The notes below the pieces were generated by a model, which was not told the DNA's origin, made no database searches, and worked only from the letters and a program-made list of their open reading frames with translations. The translations under genes and the position numbers were made by a program. 64,000 bases of DNA from Rhyacophila brunnea (lineage: Eukaryota; Arthropoda; Insecta; Trichoptera; Rhyacophilidae): contig JAGYXB010000375.1 of NCBI GenBank assembly GCA_022495005.1, positions 186,001-250,000 on the forward strand, read 5' to 3'. Numbering within the stretch: the stretch's first letter is position 1; each line of letters starts with the position of its first letter. Shown here in pieces: positions 1-10,270 of this stretch.

Positions 1-232
1 TATTCAACGAATAATTCACAAGATTTAAGAATATATCATTCTGATTATTGAACATATGTAATTTTGAAAAACACTTTCTGAGAGAATATATAATAACCAA
101 TAGAAAAAACCTTTTTTGAAAAAAAGTAAGCCAACCCGACGGGGAATCGAACCCCGTATCTCCCAGGTTTACGCCCTATCCGTTGCATTACCACTATGCT
201 ACGAGGTGACATACTAATTGCGACAAATTTCT
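1..232 (-). repeat. tRNA-like repeat unit, copy 1a (left arm of foldback)
   Basis: A tRNA-like core lies at about 130-209 on the minus strand. It has an A-box-like TAGCATAGTGG, a B box GGTTCGATTCC and a T-arm with a perfect 5-bp CGGGG/CCCCG stem. A leader of about 25-50 bases and an AT-rich trailer of about 130 bases flank it, and both recur at 296-480, 35524-35722 and 48520-48765. The first 55 bases match the trailer end seen again at 48905-49055. I cannot fold a convincing anticodon arm, so this is a tRNA-derived repeat or decayed tRNA gene, not a called tRNA. Ordinary tRNA SINEs start at the tRNA 5' end; the shared leader upstream is unusual. Confidence 0.65.
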
Positions 233-295
233 GATTCAAATCAGATTTGGAAGAGCACTGATGAGTAGGTATTAAAATTGACCAATAGTTAAAAT

Positions 296-480
296 TTGTC
301 GCAATTAGTATATCACCTCGTAGCATAGTGGTAATGCAACGGATAGGGCGTAAATCTGGGAGATTCGGGGTTCGATTCCCCGTCGGGTTGGCTTACGTTT
401 TTTCAAAAAAGATTTTTTCTATTGGTTATAATATAATATATTCTCTCAGAAAGTGTTTTTCAAAATTATATATATGTAAT
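296..480 (+). repeat. tRNA-like repeat unit, copy 1b (right arm of foldback)
   Basis: This is the inverted partner of the unit at 1-232, roughly 90% or more identical by eye over about 180 bases, with a spacer of about 60 bases. The tRNA-like core is at about 314-393 and keeps the same A and B boxes. Together the arms form a foldback of about 430 bases that could extrude as a cruciform or give a long RNA hairpin. The two ORFs here (minus 45-326 and plus 328-540) are by-products of the repeat. Confidence 0.65.
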
Positions 481-964
481 TTTCTGATGAAATGGGTTAA
501 ACGATCATTTTTCATAAATCATACTATCGACTCGAATTGACTGTTTGCTCTTCCTTGTTTGGTAGGTATAATTTAGAAATCACTTTACTACGTGATTGGA
601 AAATAATGGTTTTAATATTGATTTCCTCCAGTCATAGTATTATTCCATTCACAAAGTATCTCATTTTTTATCACTATATACGTATCGAAATTGTGTCTAC
701 TTGAATTATATACCTACAATAGTAATATATTTACTACATACGATTTCTGTAATGCAGACATTAAATCTGAGTGACCGGGTTTATGTATTTATCTACCAAC
801 GATTTAGGTAATCGTGCAGTAAACACTAATCGATAAAAATGCTTTGCTGTAACCGAAGTGTATTTAATTCATAGGGTTTAGTATGTAAATAAATGGTACC
901 TAATTTATAATGCTAAGTATATGTTTTAACATATTTTTTGATGAACAATACGGCTTTAGAATCG
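481..964. other. AT-rich stretch, nothing recognised
   Basis: No ORF, tRNA or matched repeat was recognised. Confidence 0.5.
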
Positions 965-1107
965 GTTTCAGGTGTTTCATCGGGGTGTCGTTAGCGCGGG
1001 CGCCGTGTCACGAAATTATAGAAGATGTCAAACAGTACAGTTATAACGATGTAACTAATTAAAGCATAGTAACAAACCGTATGCCAATCGGAAGACAAAA
1101 GCCATAT
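965..1107 (+). pseudogene. Non-LTR retrotransposon ORF2 remnant, RNase H end (part 1)
   Basis: Reading in the frame that joins the segment after the MITE, the sequence gives an RNase H-like end (LARA) and then VTNRMPIGRQKPYGVG, with at least one in-frame stop. Removing the 413-bp MITE and one copy of its TSD makes the frame continuous with the LTKHGRF...CSCGG segment downstream. That supports one old RT-RNase H element (I/R1/Jockey-like) later hit by the MITE. The protein match is recognised by eye only. Confidence 0.5.
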
Positions 1108-1536
1108 GGCGTAGGCATGGCCCTCACAAGGGGGGGCTGACAGGGCCCTAGCCTGGGGGCCCGAGCTCAGGAGGGGCCCGGCGAGGCGAGTCGACCAGAT
1201 AAGTGAGATAAACACAATCACAAATTTGCTTCACTAGTAAAAAAAAATAGTCGCCATTATTAGTATTTTCCTTCAATAATATTATTATTTAAAATTATGT
1301 TGTTGTACGACACAATTTTTAATTGTGTATCAATACTCAACAACTCCATAATTCAAATAAATGTATTAAAATATACAAAACAACACTAAATATACACAAT
1401 AATTTTACCGCGTACACCATTTAGAAAACGCTACTGTAGAGCGTCACGCTGCCTTTATCTTAAGTGATAGGTAGGGGGGCCGCCAAAGATCTTAGCCTGG
1501 GGGCCCGCTTCAGGATGTGGGGGCCATGGGCGTAGG
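1108..1536. mobile_element. hAT-like MITE family N3, copy A, with 8-bp TSD
   Basis: The element proper is 1116-1528 (413 bp). Its terminal inverted repeats (TIRs) are CATGGCCCTCACA at the left and TGTGGGGGCCATG at the right. Identical 8-bp duplications GGCGTAGG flank it at 1108-1115 and 1529-1536, the TSD length of hAT transposons. The interior is AT-rich with GC-rich subterminal blocks sharing CCTGGGGGCCCG. It has no transposase, so it is non-autonomous. It interrupts a non-LTR ORF remnant. Other copies are at 47374-47779 and 63703-64000. Confidence 0.8.
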
Positions 1537-1800
1537 TCACTACACCAGTCAATCTTTGACCAAACATGGTAGATTCACTGCTAAACTCTATGAGCTTGGA
1601 CCTGTTATCTGACCAATATGTTCATGTGGCGGAGAAATACAGGATGCAAAACACATCCTTTTGGAATGTCCTGAGATGTATACGGAAAGGAAAGAGATGC
1701 CCAAGTTGGCTACTTTATCCAACCTGTGGCATATTACTGTGGACACGAAGAGCTTTTCACACAGAATATTCAGTTTTGAATTAACTTTGTTTGGTACTTT
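1537..1800 (+). pseudogene. Non-LTR retrotransposon ORF2 C-terminus, zinc-knuckle (part 2)
   Basis: The frame reads LTKHGRFTAKLYELG, a stop, then CSCGGEIQDAKHILLEC. The C-x-C-G...H-x4-C pattern after an LT.HG.F motif is characteristic of the region after RNase H in I/R1/Jockey-type non-LTR ORF2 proteins. The ORF shown by a Met start at 1566 is in another frame and is spurious. The in-frame stop marks it as dead. A T-rich run follows near 1800. Confidence 0.6.
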
Positions 1801-2157
1801 TTTAATATTTTTTTTTTAAATATATATTTTTGTTAGTTATTCTTGTTTTTCTCAACACTGGACATATTTTATTAAATAAATCAATTTAAACTCAACCAAA
1901 GCACACTTCAGTACGTGGCGACCTCAGTCTTGGGTAACTGTTCTGAAAAATTCGTAGGTATAAAACACTGCTGATACTTCACACACACACGTAGGGACGT
2001 AAGCTACGTTTGATTTAGATCGAGTGTAGCGCAAGTCAGATTGGTTTGGAGGATAACATCCATCAGGCTGATAAAGTAAAATAGGATATAGGGTACGGTA
2101 TAGGGTAGAATATATAAAAAAATATTCTCAAAGCAGCGGCGAAGGGTGGAGGCAGGG
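1801..2157 (+). repeat. Short shared repeat fragment
   Basis: About 1890-2030 resembles 46480-46625 on the same strand (shared blocks include CTTGGGTA and AACTGCTGAT-like runs). It may be 3' UTR of the upstream retroelement. A short (CA)n lies at about 1979-1990. Nothing else was recognised. Confidence 0.35.
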
Positions 2158-2470
2158 TGTGACGATTCGACATAATTAGTGAACACTAAACTTTGTCAGT
2201 CATACATATTTGTTTTCATTAAAATAATAATAATAATACATTTTGCAGATGGCGCTGGTTAGTTAAATGAAATAAAAAATATAAAATAAATTAAATCCTT
2301 TCTAAAACTAAACCGGAATCGTTTAGGTATGATATGCGTGATCCGACAAACATAGTGTACACCTTTCAGTCATACTTATTTATTTTCGTTGAATTAAGAT
2401 TACATAATATTATTACAGATGGGGTTGCTTATTTTTTTTAAATTCATTAAGCCCTACACAGTCTACACTC
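2158..2470 (+). repeat. Two tandem monomers of a roughly 150-bp MITE-like repeat
   Basis: Each monomer has a TAGTG..CAC block, a TCAGTCATAC block and a TATTTGTTTTC/TTTATTTTCGTTGAA block, then an ACAGATGG- or AAACC-containing tail. The same monomers appear at 3395-3560 and, twice direct plus once inverted, inside 12118-12652. Confidence 0.55.
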
Positions 2471-2564
2471 TACAATCAATAGATAGGCGTAAACCTTTGG
2501 AAATAATATAAAGGTATATAATATATATATGTACACTTACACAATTAACATTCCTCACTATTTT

Positions 2565-2977
2565 ACAACGTTTTCATTAGCTCGTATTCTTGTTTGTCCT
2601 GTAGTTGTTTGTCCAGTAAAAATCTTGCAATCATTTTTAACTAACTTCCCGACTAGGTGGACATTTGAAACTTTTAGAATATATCAGAATACGATGCCAA
2701 TGCATTCTTTTAATACTTTTACCCATCTTTAAGCAGAACTGAATGAAGACTATTATTGGTTGCTTAGTGGGTCCTAGCAACTAAATTATTAATATATATG
2801 TGCGTTACTATGGAAATCAAAATGAAATGTCAAAATGACATTTCAGTATTCTATATTTGTTTGTTTGTTTTTTTATTTACTTCATATCAAGTACAAGTTT
2901 CAGCATATTGAGCATAATAATTCAACAGAAAATTTAAAAACGTTATAAATAAAAAGTTCTGTTTATCTTGTAATTAT
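2565..2977 (+). repeat. Unclassified repeat family P, copy 1
   Basis: An interspersed repeat of about 410 bases, also found at 22719-23197 (-), 40782-41241 (+) and 42866-43286 (+). Diagnostic blocks are GTTTGTCC...TTGTTTGTCC near the 5' end, ACTAACTTCCCGACTAG, and near the middle a hairpin TGAAATGTC...GACATTTCA. The ends read roughly AACGTTTT and AAAACGTT, a possible short TIR. No coding capacity; class unknown. Confidence 0.6.
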
Positions 2978-3394
2978 TAGTCATTATTTTATACAATATG
3001 TACCTAAGTTGCAGAATATATGAAACTATGTTGCAGTAATTCTGTAAGTATGTACTCGTAAAGGCGTCACATCGAAGGTAAGTGCGATTTAGTGACGTAG
3101 TTCAGTTGAACGCGGCTATATACGACTTGATGTGATGCCATTCAAGCCAATACAATGAAATGAAATGTATTGTGATGCAATTCAAGCGCCTGATGCAATT
3201 CAGTGCAATCTACGTAACGTACTGCACATAATACACATTATGCAATACAAATTTGCCCCATCGCATGGGTTTCAAATTATATTATCTGGATGGATTCTAA
3301 TTAAGGATTACGTATTTGAGAAACAATAACGAAACGTTTAGTACCAAAATTATTACTGCCACCTTGGAGCAGTGACGAAGAGTTTAAGTAGACT
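2978..3394. other. Unique-looking stretch with short imperfect repeats
   Basis: Around 3130-3215 the word TGATGCAATTCA and variants recurs several times, minisatellite-like. No gene recognised. Confidence 0.4.
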
Positions 3395-3560
3395 GTTACA
3401 GTTTAGGTAGAAGATCCGACATAAATAGTCCACACTATCAGTCATACTTAATTGTTTTCATTGAACTTCGACTACAATATGTAGATAGTGTTTTTTTGTT
3501 TTTAAAATTTAAATCAACCCTACGTAATCCAAGCCATAGTAGATAATAGTAAAAAAATAT
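3395..3560 (+). repeat. Single MITE-like monomer
   Basis: Same monomer as at 2158-2470 and in 12118-12652: GATCCGACATAAATAGT, a TCAGTCATAC block and TTGTTTTCATTGAA. It is cut off next to the RT insertion at 3596. Confidence 0.5.
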
Positions 3561-3595
3561 TCGTTTACCTATAAAATATATATAATTATACCATT

Positions 3596-3885
3596 CGTTG
3601 ACGTAGACGTTGCCAAATAGACGTTGCCAAACAGCTGAAATGAAGATGGGCGGGGCACATTGCTCGCCGAAAGGACGGCCGCTGGACAAATGCCGTCATC
3701 CTGTGGTACCCAAAGGGCACGAAACGGCCACAGGGTCACCCTAAAAGCCGCTGGATTGACGAACAGGTAAAGTTCGGCGGAAATACGTGGCAGCCAACGA
3801 CACAGTACCGAGAGAGTAGGAGAAAGCTTGGGGAGGCCTTCATCCAGCAGTGGATTGACCCCGGCTGATGATGATGATGATGATG
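3596..3885 (+). pseudogene. RTE-like RT 3' fragment, family A copy 1
   Basis: A 5'-truncated insertion encoding, with a stop, the last 80 or so residues of an RTE-like reverse transcriptase: a W-AGHIARR-like segment, GRP/HPKSRWID, and a terminal QQWIDPG. It ends in a (GAT)n tail. ATACCATT flanks it at 3588-3595 and 3886-3893, an 8-bp TSD. The 5' end carries a small tandem duplication of GACGTTGCCAAA. It is near-identical to parts of 13193-13864 and 27987-28342. Confidence 0.75.
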
Positions 3886-3893
3886 ATACCATT

Positions 3894-4346
3894 AAACCAT
3901 ATATTATGGTTTAGTTTAGGTTTAACTGTGATAAAATAACTTGTATTCTGTATAACACGACATATAACTAAATAATAAAAGAAAAGCTAAAAGCTTATAG
4001 TCTGATCTCGTTGTTTCGACAAGCAAAGAAAAAAAAACAAAATAACGGAACTGTCTAAACCAAACAAGTTTAAAGTCTAAAACAATTTCTATTTTAAAAG
4101 AATCTGTTGGCAAATTTGCATACACAATTGGAATGTCAAGGGGTTGTCACAATATATTTCCCGTAGCTGTAGCAACGTAGACTTCTATCGGCGTAGCAGC
4201 GTAGCTGCTATTGGCTGGTAAACATCGTTTATTTATATTCGATAGGCCGTAGCACATGCATCATCATCAGCTGTGATAGATTCGTCGCTCGATGAATGTT
4301 TTTTCTAGCTTCTTCCACTCATATTAATCATTAGTTACACGCTGTA
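3894..4346. other. AT-rich stretch, no gene seen
   Basis: At 4150-4220 the word CGTAGC recurs in both orientations, as it does at 48265-48300. No ORF with recognisable content. Confidence 0.4.
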
Positions 4347-4905
4347 ATGTATATTCACCAAACCCCTGATGAGTTCGTTGATCCGTGGCTTTATCCAACT
4401 GACTTTCTCTTAGGCATGCTTACATATTGCAGTCTGCAATTTAGAAGAAATCTTTATTTAGCTACGTATTTTTTTCGACTTATACAAGGTATAAATGAGA
4501 ACTCTGCCATTCTGGGCAGTGTTGACCTGTGTGTCCCTGATAACTATCTTAGAAATAGAGACTATCAGTTGTTTATTCTCCCAAGGTGCAGAACCAACCT
4601 GCCACTGGTAATGCCAATTGGGAGGACGATAACTATGTTCAACGAAATTGCTTCGGGTGTTGATATATTCCACCTACGTTAGAATGAGTTTAGGTGGATG
4701 TTGTTTTATAAATTCTTAAAATAGGGTCTGCTTAACTCATCCGGTGTACTTCCTTTTACCTATCTAATTAATCTACTGATATATCTCTTTTTTTATGTAA
4801 TACTGTTATATTTATATATCTTTGTTTCTAAATGTCATGTTGTGAACGTCTTAAACTTATAATTTGTAATGTCCACAATATGTTAAAAAAAATGAATTGA
4901 ATGAA
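4347..4905 (+). pseudogene. LINE family L 3' end, copy 1 (RT C-terminus plus UTR)
   Basis: The frame ends FILPRCRTNLPLVMPIGR...MFNEIASGVDIFHLR and then a stop at 4681. The RTN...P..R....N......DIF pattern resembles the extreme C-terminus of CR1/Jockey-group LINE reverse transcriptases. A UTR of about 200 bases follows (GTCATGTTGTGAACGTCTT block) and a tail of ATTGAATGA-type repeats. Catalytic RT domains are absent (5' truncation). Related copies are at 5985-6560, 35719-36180 and 62849-63388. Family assignment is tentative. Confidence 0.6.
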
Positions 4906-5984
4906 TTGAATACAACGGATCTTATATTTCCCATATATTCGTTTAATGCCCCTTTGGTTATAATGTATTATAACTATATTACCTGGAGGTTTGTTATAAA
5001 TTGGCTTATTTTGTGATATTTTGTCGTCATACCTAACATGTATACCAAGTATATACTCTTATTTTTAGTTTCTATTAAGCCTAGTCATGACCAATATGTA
5101 AAATATGGTTTGTCTACTTTCTACAACTGCACAAAAAATGCACCGGAACAACCATTTTTTTGAAATTCAACACAATGTCCACATCTGAAAACATCGCTAT
5201 CAGGTTAAATGTAAGTTATGTTTAATTCAGCGTTTACTTCGTATTAATTCATCCTAATTTATAAAATGGGCCACTTTTTAATTGCTAATAGGTCCCACTC
5301 ATCACGATTTTCACATTAAAAATTCTCACCCCTGTACTCAATTATCTACCAATTTTTATCTTTTCAAAATTACATAGCTTTTATTTCTACCCCCACTACA
5401 CAGTATTGATAAAAATTATAAAATTACGTAAATTTCGGTAATCATACTCGATAAAGCTCATCGTGTGAACGAAACACGTCTCTCATCTAATTGATAATAT
5501 TTTTCAGTGGACTTTATTTAGACGATGTCAATTTTTGTGGAGTAGATTAGACGGAGGGATTCCAGGCACTAACCGTTTGATGATGGGATTCCTGGAATAC
5601 TCCTGTATGTCGAGTTACTCACTTGCATACTTGTTATGTTCATAATGGGGTCGATAGCTTACTTTTTACTTTAGATGTATTTGTTTTATTGTTGAATTTA
5701 AATTGATGTTTAACTGTTGTTGGATGGTTGTGAGCCTTGCTGCGATCGATTTAATACTAAATTTAAAATGTGCCTAGGAGACATAAATGTTTGGAAGGTG
5801 GTGTGGAAATTGGCTCAAACAATATTTTTTATATTTGGTTAATACCCAGTGAAAAACTCATTTTGTAAATTAAATGTAGTTTGGACAGTTCGTATCGCAC
5901 ATAGGCGCATTCCGCGCGTCGCTATTTCTGATGAAATAGTATAAAATACACATTGTTTCCAGATATTTTCATTCCATGGAGTAA
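4906..5984. other. AT-rich stretch, no gene or repeat identified
   Basis: Both strands lack a recognisable ORF. A weak short inverted repeat (GGGATTCCAGG / GGGATTCCTGG) sits at about 5556-5600. Confidence 0.4.
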
Positions 5985-6560
5985 TATACAATACCTCTGT
6001 TCAATCAAATCACTTCGGATATTGACTTATTCCGCCTGAGTGAGGATGAGTATAGGTGAGCATTGGTTTATAAATTACTAAAATAGGGTCTGCTTAGCTC
6101 ATTCGGTGCACTTCCTTGTATCTAATTTATATTTTTTTGTATTTACACGTTTCTACTGTTTAAGTTTAAGGTGATGTGTTTACCTACCAGAGGCACCTAG
6201 CGGAAAAATACGAAGCTTGCAATTTGAGACATTTTTTTGATAATTTACACATTTATTAATTTATACAATGATTTAAGTTTCCCCATCTCCACCCGCCATG
6301 TTGTATGCAGCCGCAGTTAATTAAATTAATTAATACAGTTGAAATTGTAAATTATCAAAAAAATGTCTCAAATTACAAGCTTTGTATTTTTCCGCAAGGT
6401 GCCTCTGATAGGTAAAGACATCGCCTTAATGCTGATTTAATTATTTTTGTATATACTCTTTTATTAATATTTCTTTGCTTCTAAATGTCATGTTGTGAAC
6501 GTCTTGAATTAATAATTTGTAATTTTCACTATATGTATAAAAAAAAATTGAAAAATACAT
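5985..6560 (+). pseudogene. LINE family L 3' end, copy 2, interrupted by a MITE
   Basis: Parts of the RT C-terminus (TTCGGATATTGAC...) and the common UTR (TAGGGTCTGCTTA; GTCATGTTGTGAACGTCTT) are present without an intact frame. The UTR is split at about 6165-6435 by the MITE described separately. The tail is A-rich. Confidence 0.55.
6165..6435. mobile_element. MITE with TIRs of about 80 bp inside LINE UTR
   Basis: The left arm GGTGATGTGTTTACCTAC and the right arm (reverse complement GGCGATGTCTTTACCTAT) pair over about 80 bases, including AGAGGCACCT and GACATTTTTTTGATAATTT blocks. TTAA adjoins both GG ends, suggesting a piggyBac-type target. A half copy at 21540-21665, however, shares about 8 further bases outside the TTAA, so the boundary is unsettled. 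Confidence 0.6.
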
Positions 6561-7227
6561 ATGATCATATGTAAAAAACATTTTATATTTTCATATTTAT
6601 ACAAATAATAATAAAATTGTTAACAGCTTTTATCAAAGTTAGAGGACAAATTAAAAATGTACAGATGGTTGTTAAATAATTGTAATTAATGGTTCGTTTT
6701 TATATTTATTGAATTTTAAATTGTTTAGTTAATCCGATTAGAATGGGTTAGAAATTAGTAGATTTTTTCTGCGGTTTTTATTTATGGAAACGATTTCGAT
6801 CAAGCGGCTGGCTTATCCGGGCGATTCGTATGCCGATACTTGCACCCGAAGTCGAAAGTCGTGGAAGGTATAAACAACAAATCGCTCCAACAATTGATGT
6901 CGACTGAACACGCCATCCTCTCGAGGGTATGAATTGCAAAATTCCCCGACGAAAAGTTTTGAGGATTCTACAAACATGGCGAGTGGTTCACGCGAACTAG
7001 TTTCGCACAAATTCAATGAAGCCTGGCAACATTGAGTGTTTCTTTTTTATTTGAAACTATTTGTCAGTTAGTTTTGTTTTATAGATGTAAACCATTTGTT
7101 TAACCCACTAATTCCATGTTTTTGATCACTATGGTGAAAAAATACACGAATTTGACTCAGCTTTAAAATTTGTACTCGTAACACGTCTATCAGAAGACGA
7201 AAATATTTACTCAAATAGATTATAATA
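6561..7227. other. No identified repeat; modestly GC-richer patch at 6780-7020
   Basis: A 67-residue minus-strand ORF (6813-7016) lies in the GC-richer patch. I recognise no family in it. It could be a conserved non-coding element or chance. Confidence 0.3.
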
Positions 7228-7705
7228 CTCTTATTGGTGGCGCTTTTGCAGTGGACTGTATTTTTTTGGGTGCTGGTGGATTACTATACAGGATGCCAGA
7301 CACTGCACTTTATGTTGAGAAGGTTGGCGCGCGCTGGAGCCGATTCGTTGTTCACGCACTCACGCACTGGTAAACGTATGGTACATTTTATATGAGGTTG
7401 ATAAATGATGATGATAAGTTCAGGATGGATGATATAGACGCGAAGTTTACTCAAACCGTAACAGATTTAGTGCAACGAAGGTCGAACAGATACGTTTTAA
7501 GTCACTCAGTAATTAACGACGGCTATAGACAAGTTGCAACCCGTCCGCTTTCTGGGCTAACTGAATGTTATTTAATCACGGTCGCCTGATGACCCGTAAT
7601 TGCTCGGTCGCCCTGGTCTGACGATAATAATAAATAAGGATTCGAGGGTAGGTGGGAAGAAAGGATGAGGGCTAGCATATTTGGCCCAACCACTCTTATA
7701 TACAC
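7228..7705 (+). repeat. Unclassified repeat family Q, copy 1
   Basis: Matches 9560-10270 over its length: GCAGTGGACTGTA, CAGGATGCCAG, TTCACGCACTGGTAAACGTA, AAGTTCAGGATGGATGAT, GGTCGAACAGATA and GGTCGCC...GACGATAATAAATAAGGA. The 65-residue ORF at 7392-7589 is inside it and does not persist in the second copy. Class unknown. Confidence 0.55.
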
Positions 7706-8160
7706 GTGATTTATATTTTGCGCAGTTCCTATTTCAAAAATATTATTTTGAAGTAAAATGATGACGTGACATATGAACAAAACAATTAAAAAAAGCGTTG
7801 CTGTTATTCGCATTACGCACTGAAAAAATAGTCCCGCCCGGTGTTTTTAAAAAGTTTTTTTCAAGTAGGTATTTATCTGAAGAATTTTAAATCATATTTG
7901 TTCAATAATGTTTGCAACATTCTTAAATCTGGTGAAATATTATATTTGGTGGTGGTTCCGTAAAATTTTACGGAACATTTTGCAAAGCATGAAAAAGATT
8001 TATTGAAAGGTTTTAAAAAACCATTTGCATGACTTCATTAGTTATTATAAATTGTAGAAATAATTTGCATACACACAAAACATTTTACTTGGCAGTGGTA
8101 AAATAAACGAAAATAGCATCACTTTCATTCGTATTACACACCGAAAATTTATTATTAATT
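7706..8160. other. AT-rich stretch, nothing recognised
   Basis: Short hairpin GTAAAATTTTAC near 7959. No gene recognised. Confidence 0.4.
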
Positions 8161-8400
8161 AAATTATACGTACAGAGACTGATGGTTGTGCAGAAAATAA
8201 CTGCATTGGTCACAATCCTCAGCCATGATGGGACGATCGAAAAGAGAGTGATAAATTGGAGTTATTAATATTAAAGTGCTATTTTATATATCAATAAACG
8301 TTATGTTGTGAAATTTTTATGTTAGAGAGCAACTACAACATTAACAAATGGTGACCCCGACGTGATTTTGACATTTGTAACCTTCTGATGTGGAAATGAT
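8161..8400 (+). mobile_element. Possible LTR-retrotransposon LTR end plus primer-binding site
   Basis: TGGTGACCCCGACGTG at about 8350 begins with TGG, as a primer-binding site complementary to a tRNA CCA end would, and resembles PBS/leader sequences of insect Gypsy/BEL-type elements. Upstream are AATAAA (8292) and a run ending ACAACATTAACAAA, as at an LTR 3' end. No second LTR or pol was seen, so this would be a remnant. Moderate to low confidence. Confidence 0.35.
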
Positions 8401-9240
8401 TAGATATGATAAACAAGCCTCTGTTTCTCTGATTAAGACGATACATCAGTAAAACGGCAAATAATTTTAAACTATTGGCGCGACAATATTTTGGATTCGC
8501 TAGCATTCGGAGAGCGAACGTCGAGGTGTGAATACGTCAATTTGTTTTGTGATGGCGACGGGGGTATTAATTCTTAAATCGCGTAAAGATAACTAAAAAC
8601 ATTTCCCATTTACTTAAAAAAGAAAACATGTTAATGAATATATCATTATTGTTACTAATAGAACAATAAACAGAACATTACATGGACACATGTTGGATTT
8701 ATATAACAAATTATATTTCGTTCGGCATGCGTGCAACGACCTGCAATCGGCGCATCGCCTAACCACGATATTTTTAGATCATGCCTCAACTGTGGTATAG
8801 CCTTAACGATAAGGTGTAATAATTTATTTTCATATTAGCCCTGCGACGCAAAGATTACTCTTGGTTTATTAAAAAACCTACTATACGAACATGCGTGAAT
8901 TTTGTTATTTAATTAATTAAAAAGGATTACATTGAATGACGATGCGCGTTACGTAATAATTTGTTGACCATAAAGTAATAGTGATATAAGAACACAATGT
9001 TGACACGGTCGGATTTAGATGACGCGGGTCACTGAATTAATTTATAAACAAGAAATCACCGAAATGAAGTTAAAATACAAAATTGTATACGTACATTATA
9101 CTTGCATGAAGAAATAACACGAATTTAATATTGTATTATCATTTCTTCAAAACGTACCCAAATTATTACATACTTTTTGCCTATCATCGTGTCACGCAGA
9201 ACTTGTTTATATTTTCCCATTCGTTTGAAGATGTATAAAG
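8401..9240. other. No gene or repeat recognised
   Basis: AT-rich with a few GC-richer patches (8470-8560). It could hold decayed LTR-element interior following the putative PBS, but nothing is readable. Confidence 0.35.
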
Positions 9241-9319
9241 GTACAGTCAAATCTCGAAGGCCTTAATTCTTCCTGACATTTTTTTGTTTATCTAGTCATT
9301 CCATAAATTGGACATAGAT

Positions 9320-9542
9320 ATGCAGAAAGTAGCCAGTCCACAATAAATAAAAAAATGAGATATGATATAGATCAGATGCGAGAAGGTTTTCTCTACGTCC
9401 TGCTGAAAATAGCCAAGCCGCAAAAAAAATATTCTTGAAATAAATTACTATTTACAATTTTACATACATTTTTAATATCATGTTGTTGCTAAAGTGCCAT
9501 TATCTCAGCTCGGCATTATTGTGGACTGGCTACATTCTGCAT
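9320..9542. repeat. Inverted repeat, 25-bp arms (MITE candidate)
   Basis: Arms 9320-9344 and 9518-9542 pair with about one mismatch; each contains AGTCCACAAT or its complement. About 173 bases lie between them. No TSD was obvious. Confidence 0.55.
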
Positions 9543-9559
9543 AACTGCATTCAATTTTG

Positions 9560-9735
9560 TTTAAAATATGACGTGGTTGCGCTTTTTGCAGTGGACTGTA
9601 ATTTGAATGCTTGTGTATCTAGGGAGGGGGGGTTAAACAGGATGCCAGGCACTGAACTTTTATGTTGAGAGGGCTGGTGCGCTAGAGCTGGTTTGGTGTT
9701 CACGCACTGGTAAACGTACTGATAAACAAAACATT
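9560..9735 (+). repeat. Repeat family Q, copy 2, left part
   Basis: Homologous to 7240-7390. Interrupted after GTAAACGTACTG by a LINE 3' fragment; homology resumes at about 9925. Confidence 0.5.
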
Positions 9736-9924
9736 GTTGACATAACAAATTTAAATTCAGGACGTTCACAGCATGAGATTTACGTTATAATAAGTATTAC
9801 TCTCACAAGAGTGAAGAAGAGAATATATATAACAATAAAAAAACCATAAGTACAATTTTATGCAGAAAAATAATATTTTGAAAAACAAAAAAAAAATATA
9901 ATGTCACTCTCACGGTTTCACTTG
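9736..9924 (-). pseudogene. LINE family M 3' UTR fragment, copy 1
   Basis: On the minus strand this contains the block CTCATGCTGTGAACGTCCTG and an AT-rich segment that matches 61835-62000 (-). Related to the 3' UTR of LINE family L. It is inserted in repeat Q. Confidence 0.5.
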
Positions 9925-10270
9925 GGTTTTGAGATAAATGATGATGACAAGTTCAGGATGGATGATGGACGCCACGTTCGCTCAAACCCTATCAAGTTTA
10001 GCACAATGAAGGTCGAACAGATATGTTTTGGATGAGTCTCTCTGTGGTTAACGCGGTTTTGGTCGTATCGTATCAGATCACGGCGCGATAGAGTCTTAGC
10101 TTTAACAAGCGTAGGCGCGTCCGCTGTTTTGAAGTAACTGAATGTAAATACAATCACTGTATACTGATGATCTGTGGCTGGTGGTCGCCTGGTCTTGCGA
10201 CAATAAATAAGGATTTGAGGTAGATGGGAAAATAAAGAATGACGGCGACCATAATTAGCCCAACCATAAC
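9925..10270 (+). repeat. Repeat family Q, copy 2, right part
   Basis: Continues the match to 7395-7705 (AAGTTCAGGATGGATGAT, GGTCGAACAGATA, ACAATAAATAAGGAT). The 123-residue minus-strand ORF here is not conserved in copy 1. Confidence 0.5.

Noticed and set aside
130..209. Functional tRNA gene
   Set aside because: A and B boxes and T-arm are good, but acceptor and anticodon arms do not fold cleanly, and the core is part of a dispersed repeat.
45..326. 93-residue minus ORF and its plus-strand partner at 328-540
   Set aside because: Both arise from the inverted tRNA-like repeat; no protein features.
3866..3888. CRISPR or satellite array from GATGATGAT runs
   Set aside because: It is the simple tail of a non-LTR insertion; no spacer-repeat structure exists anywhere in the window.
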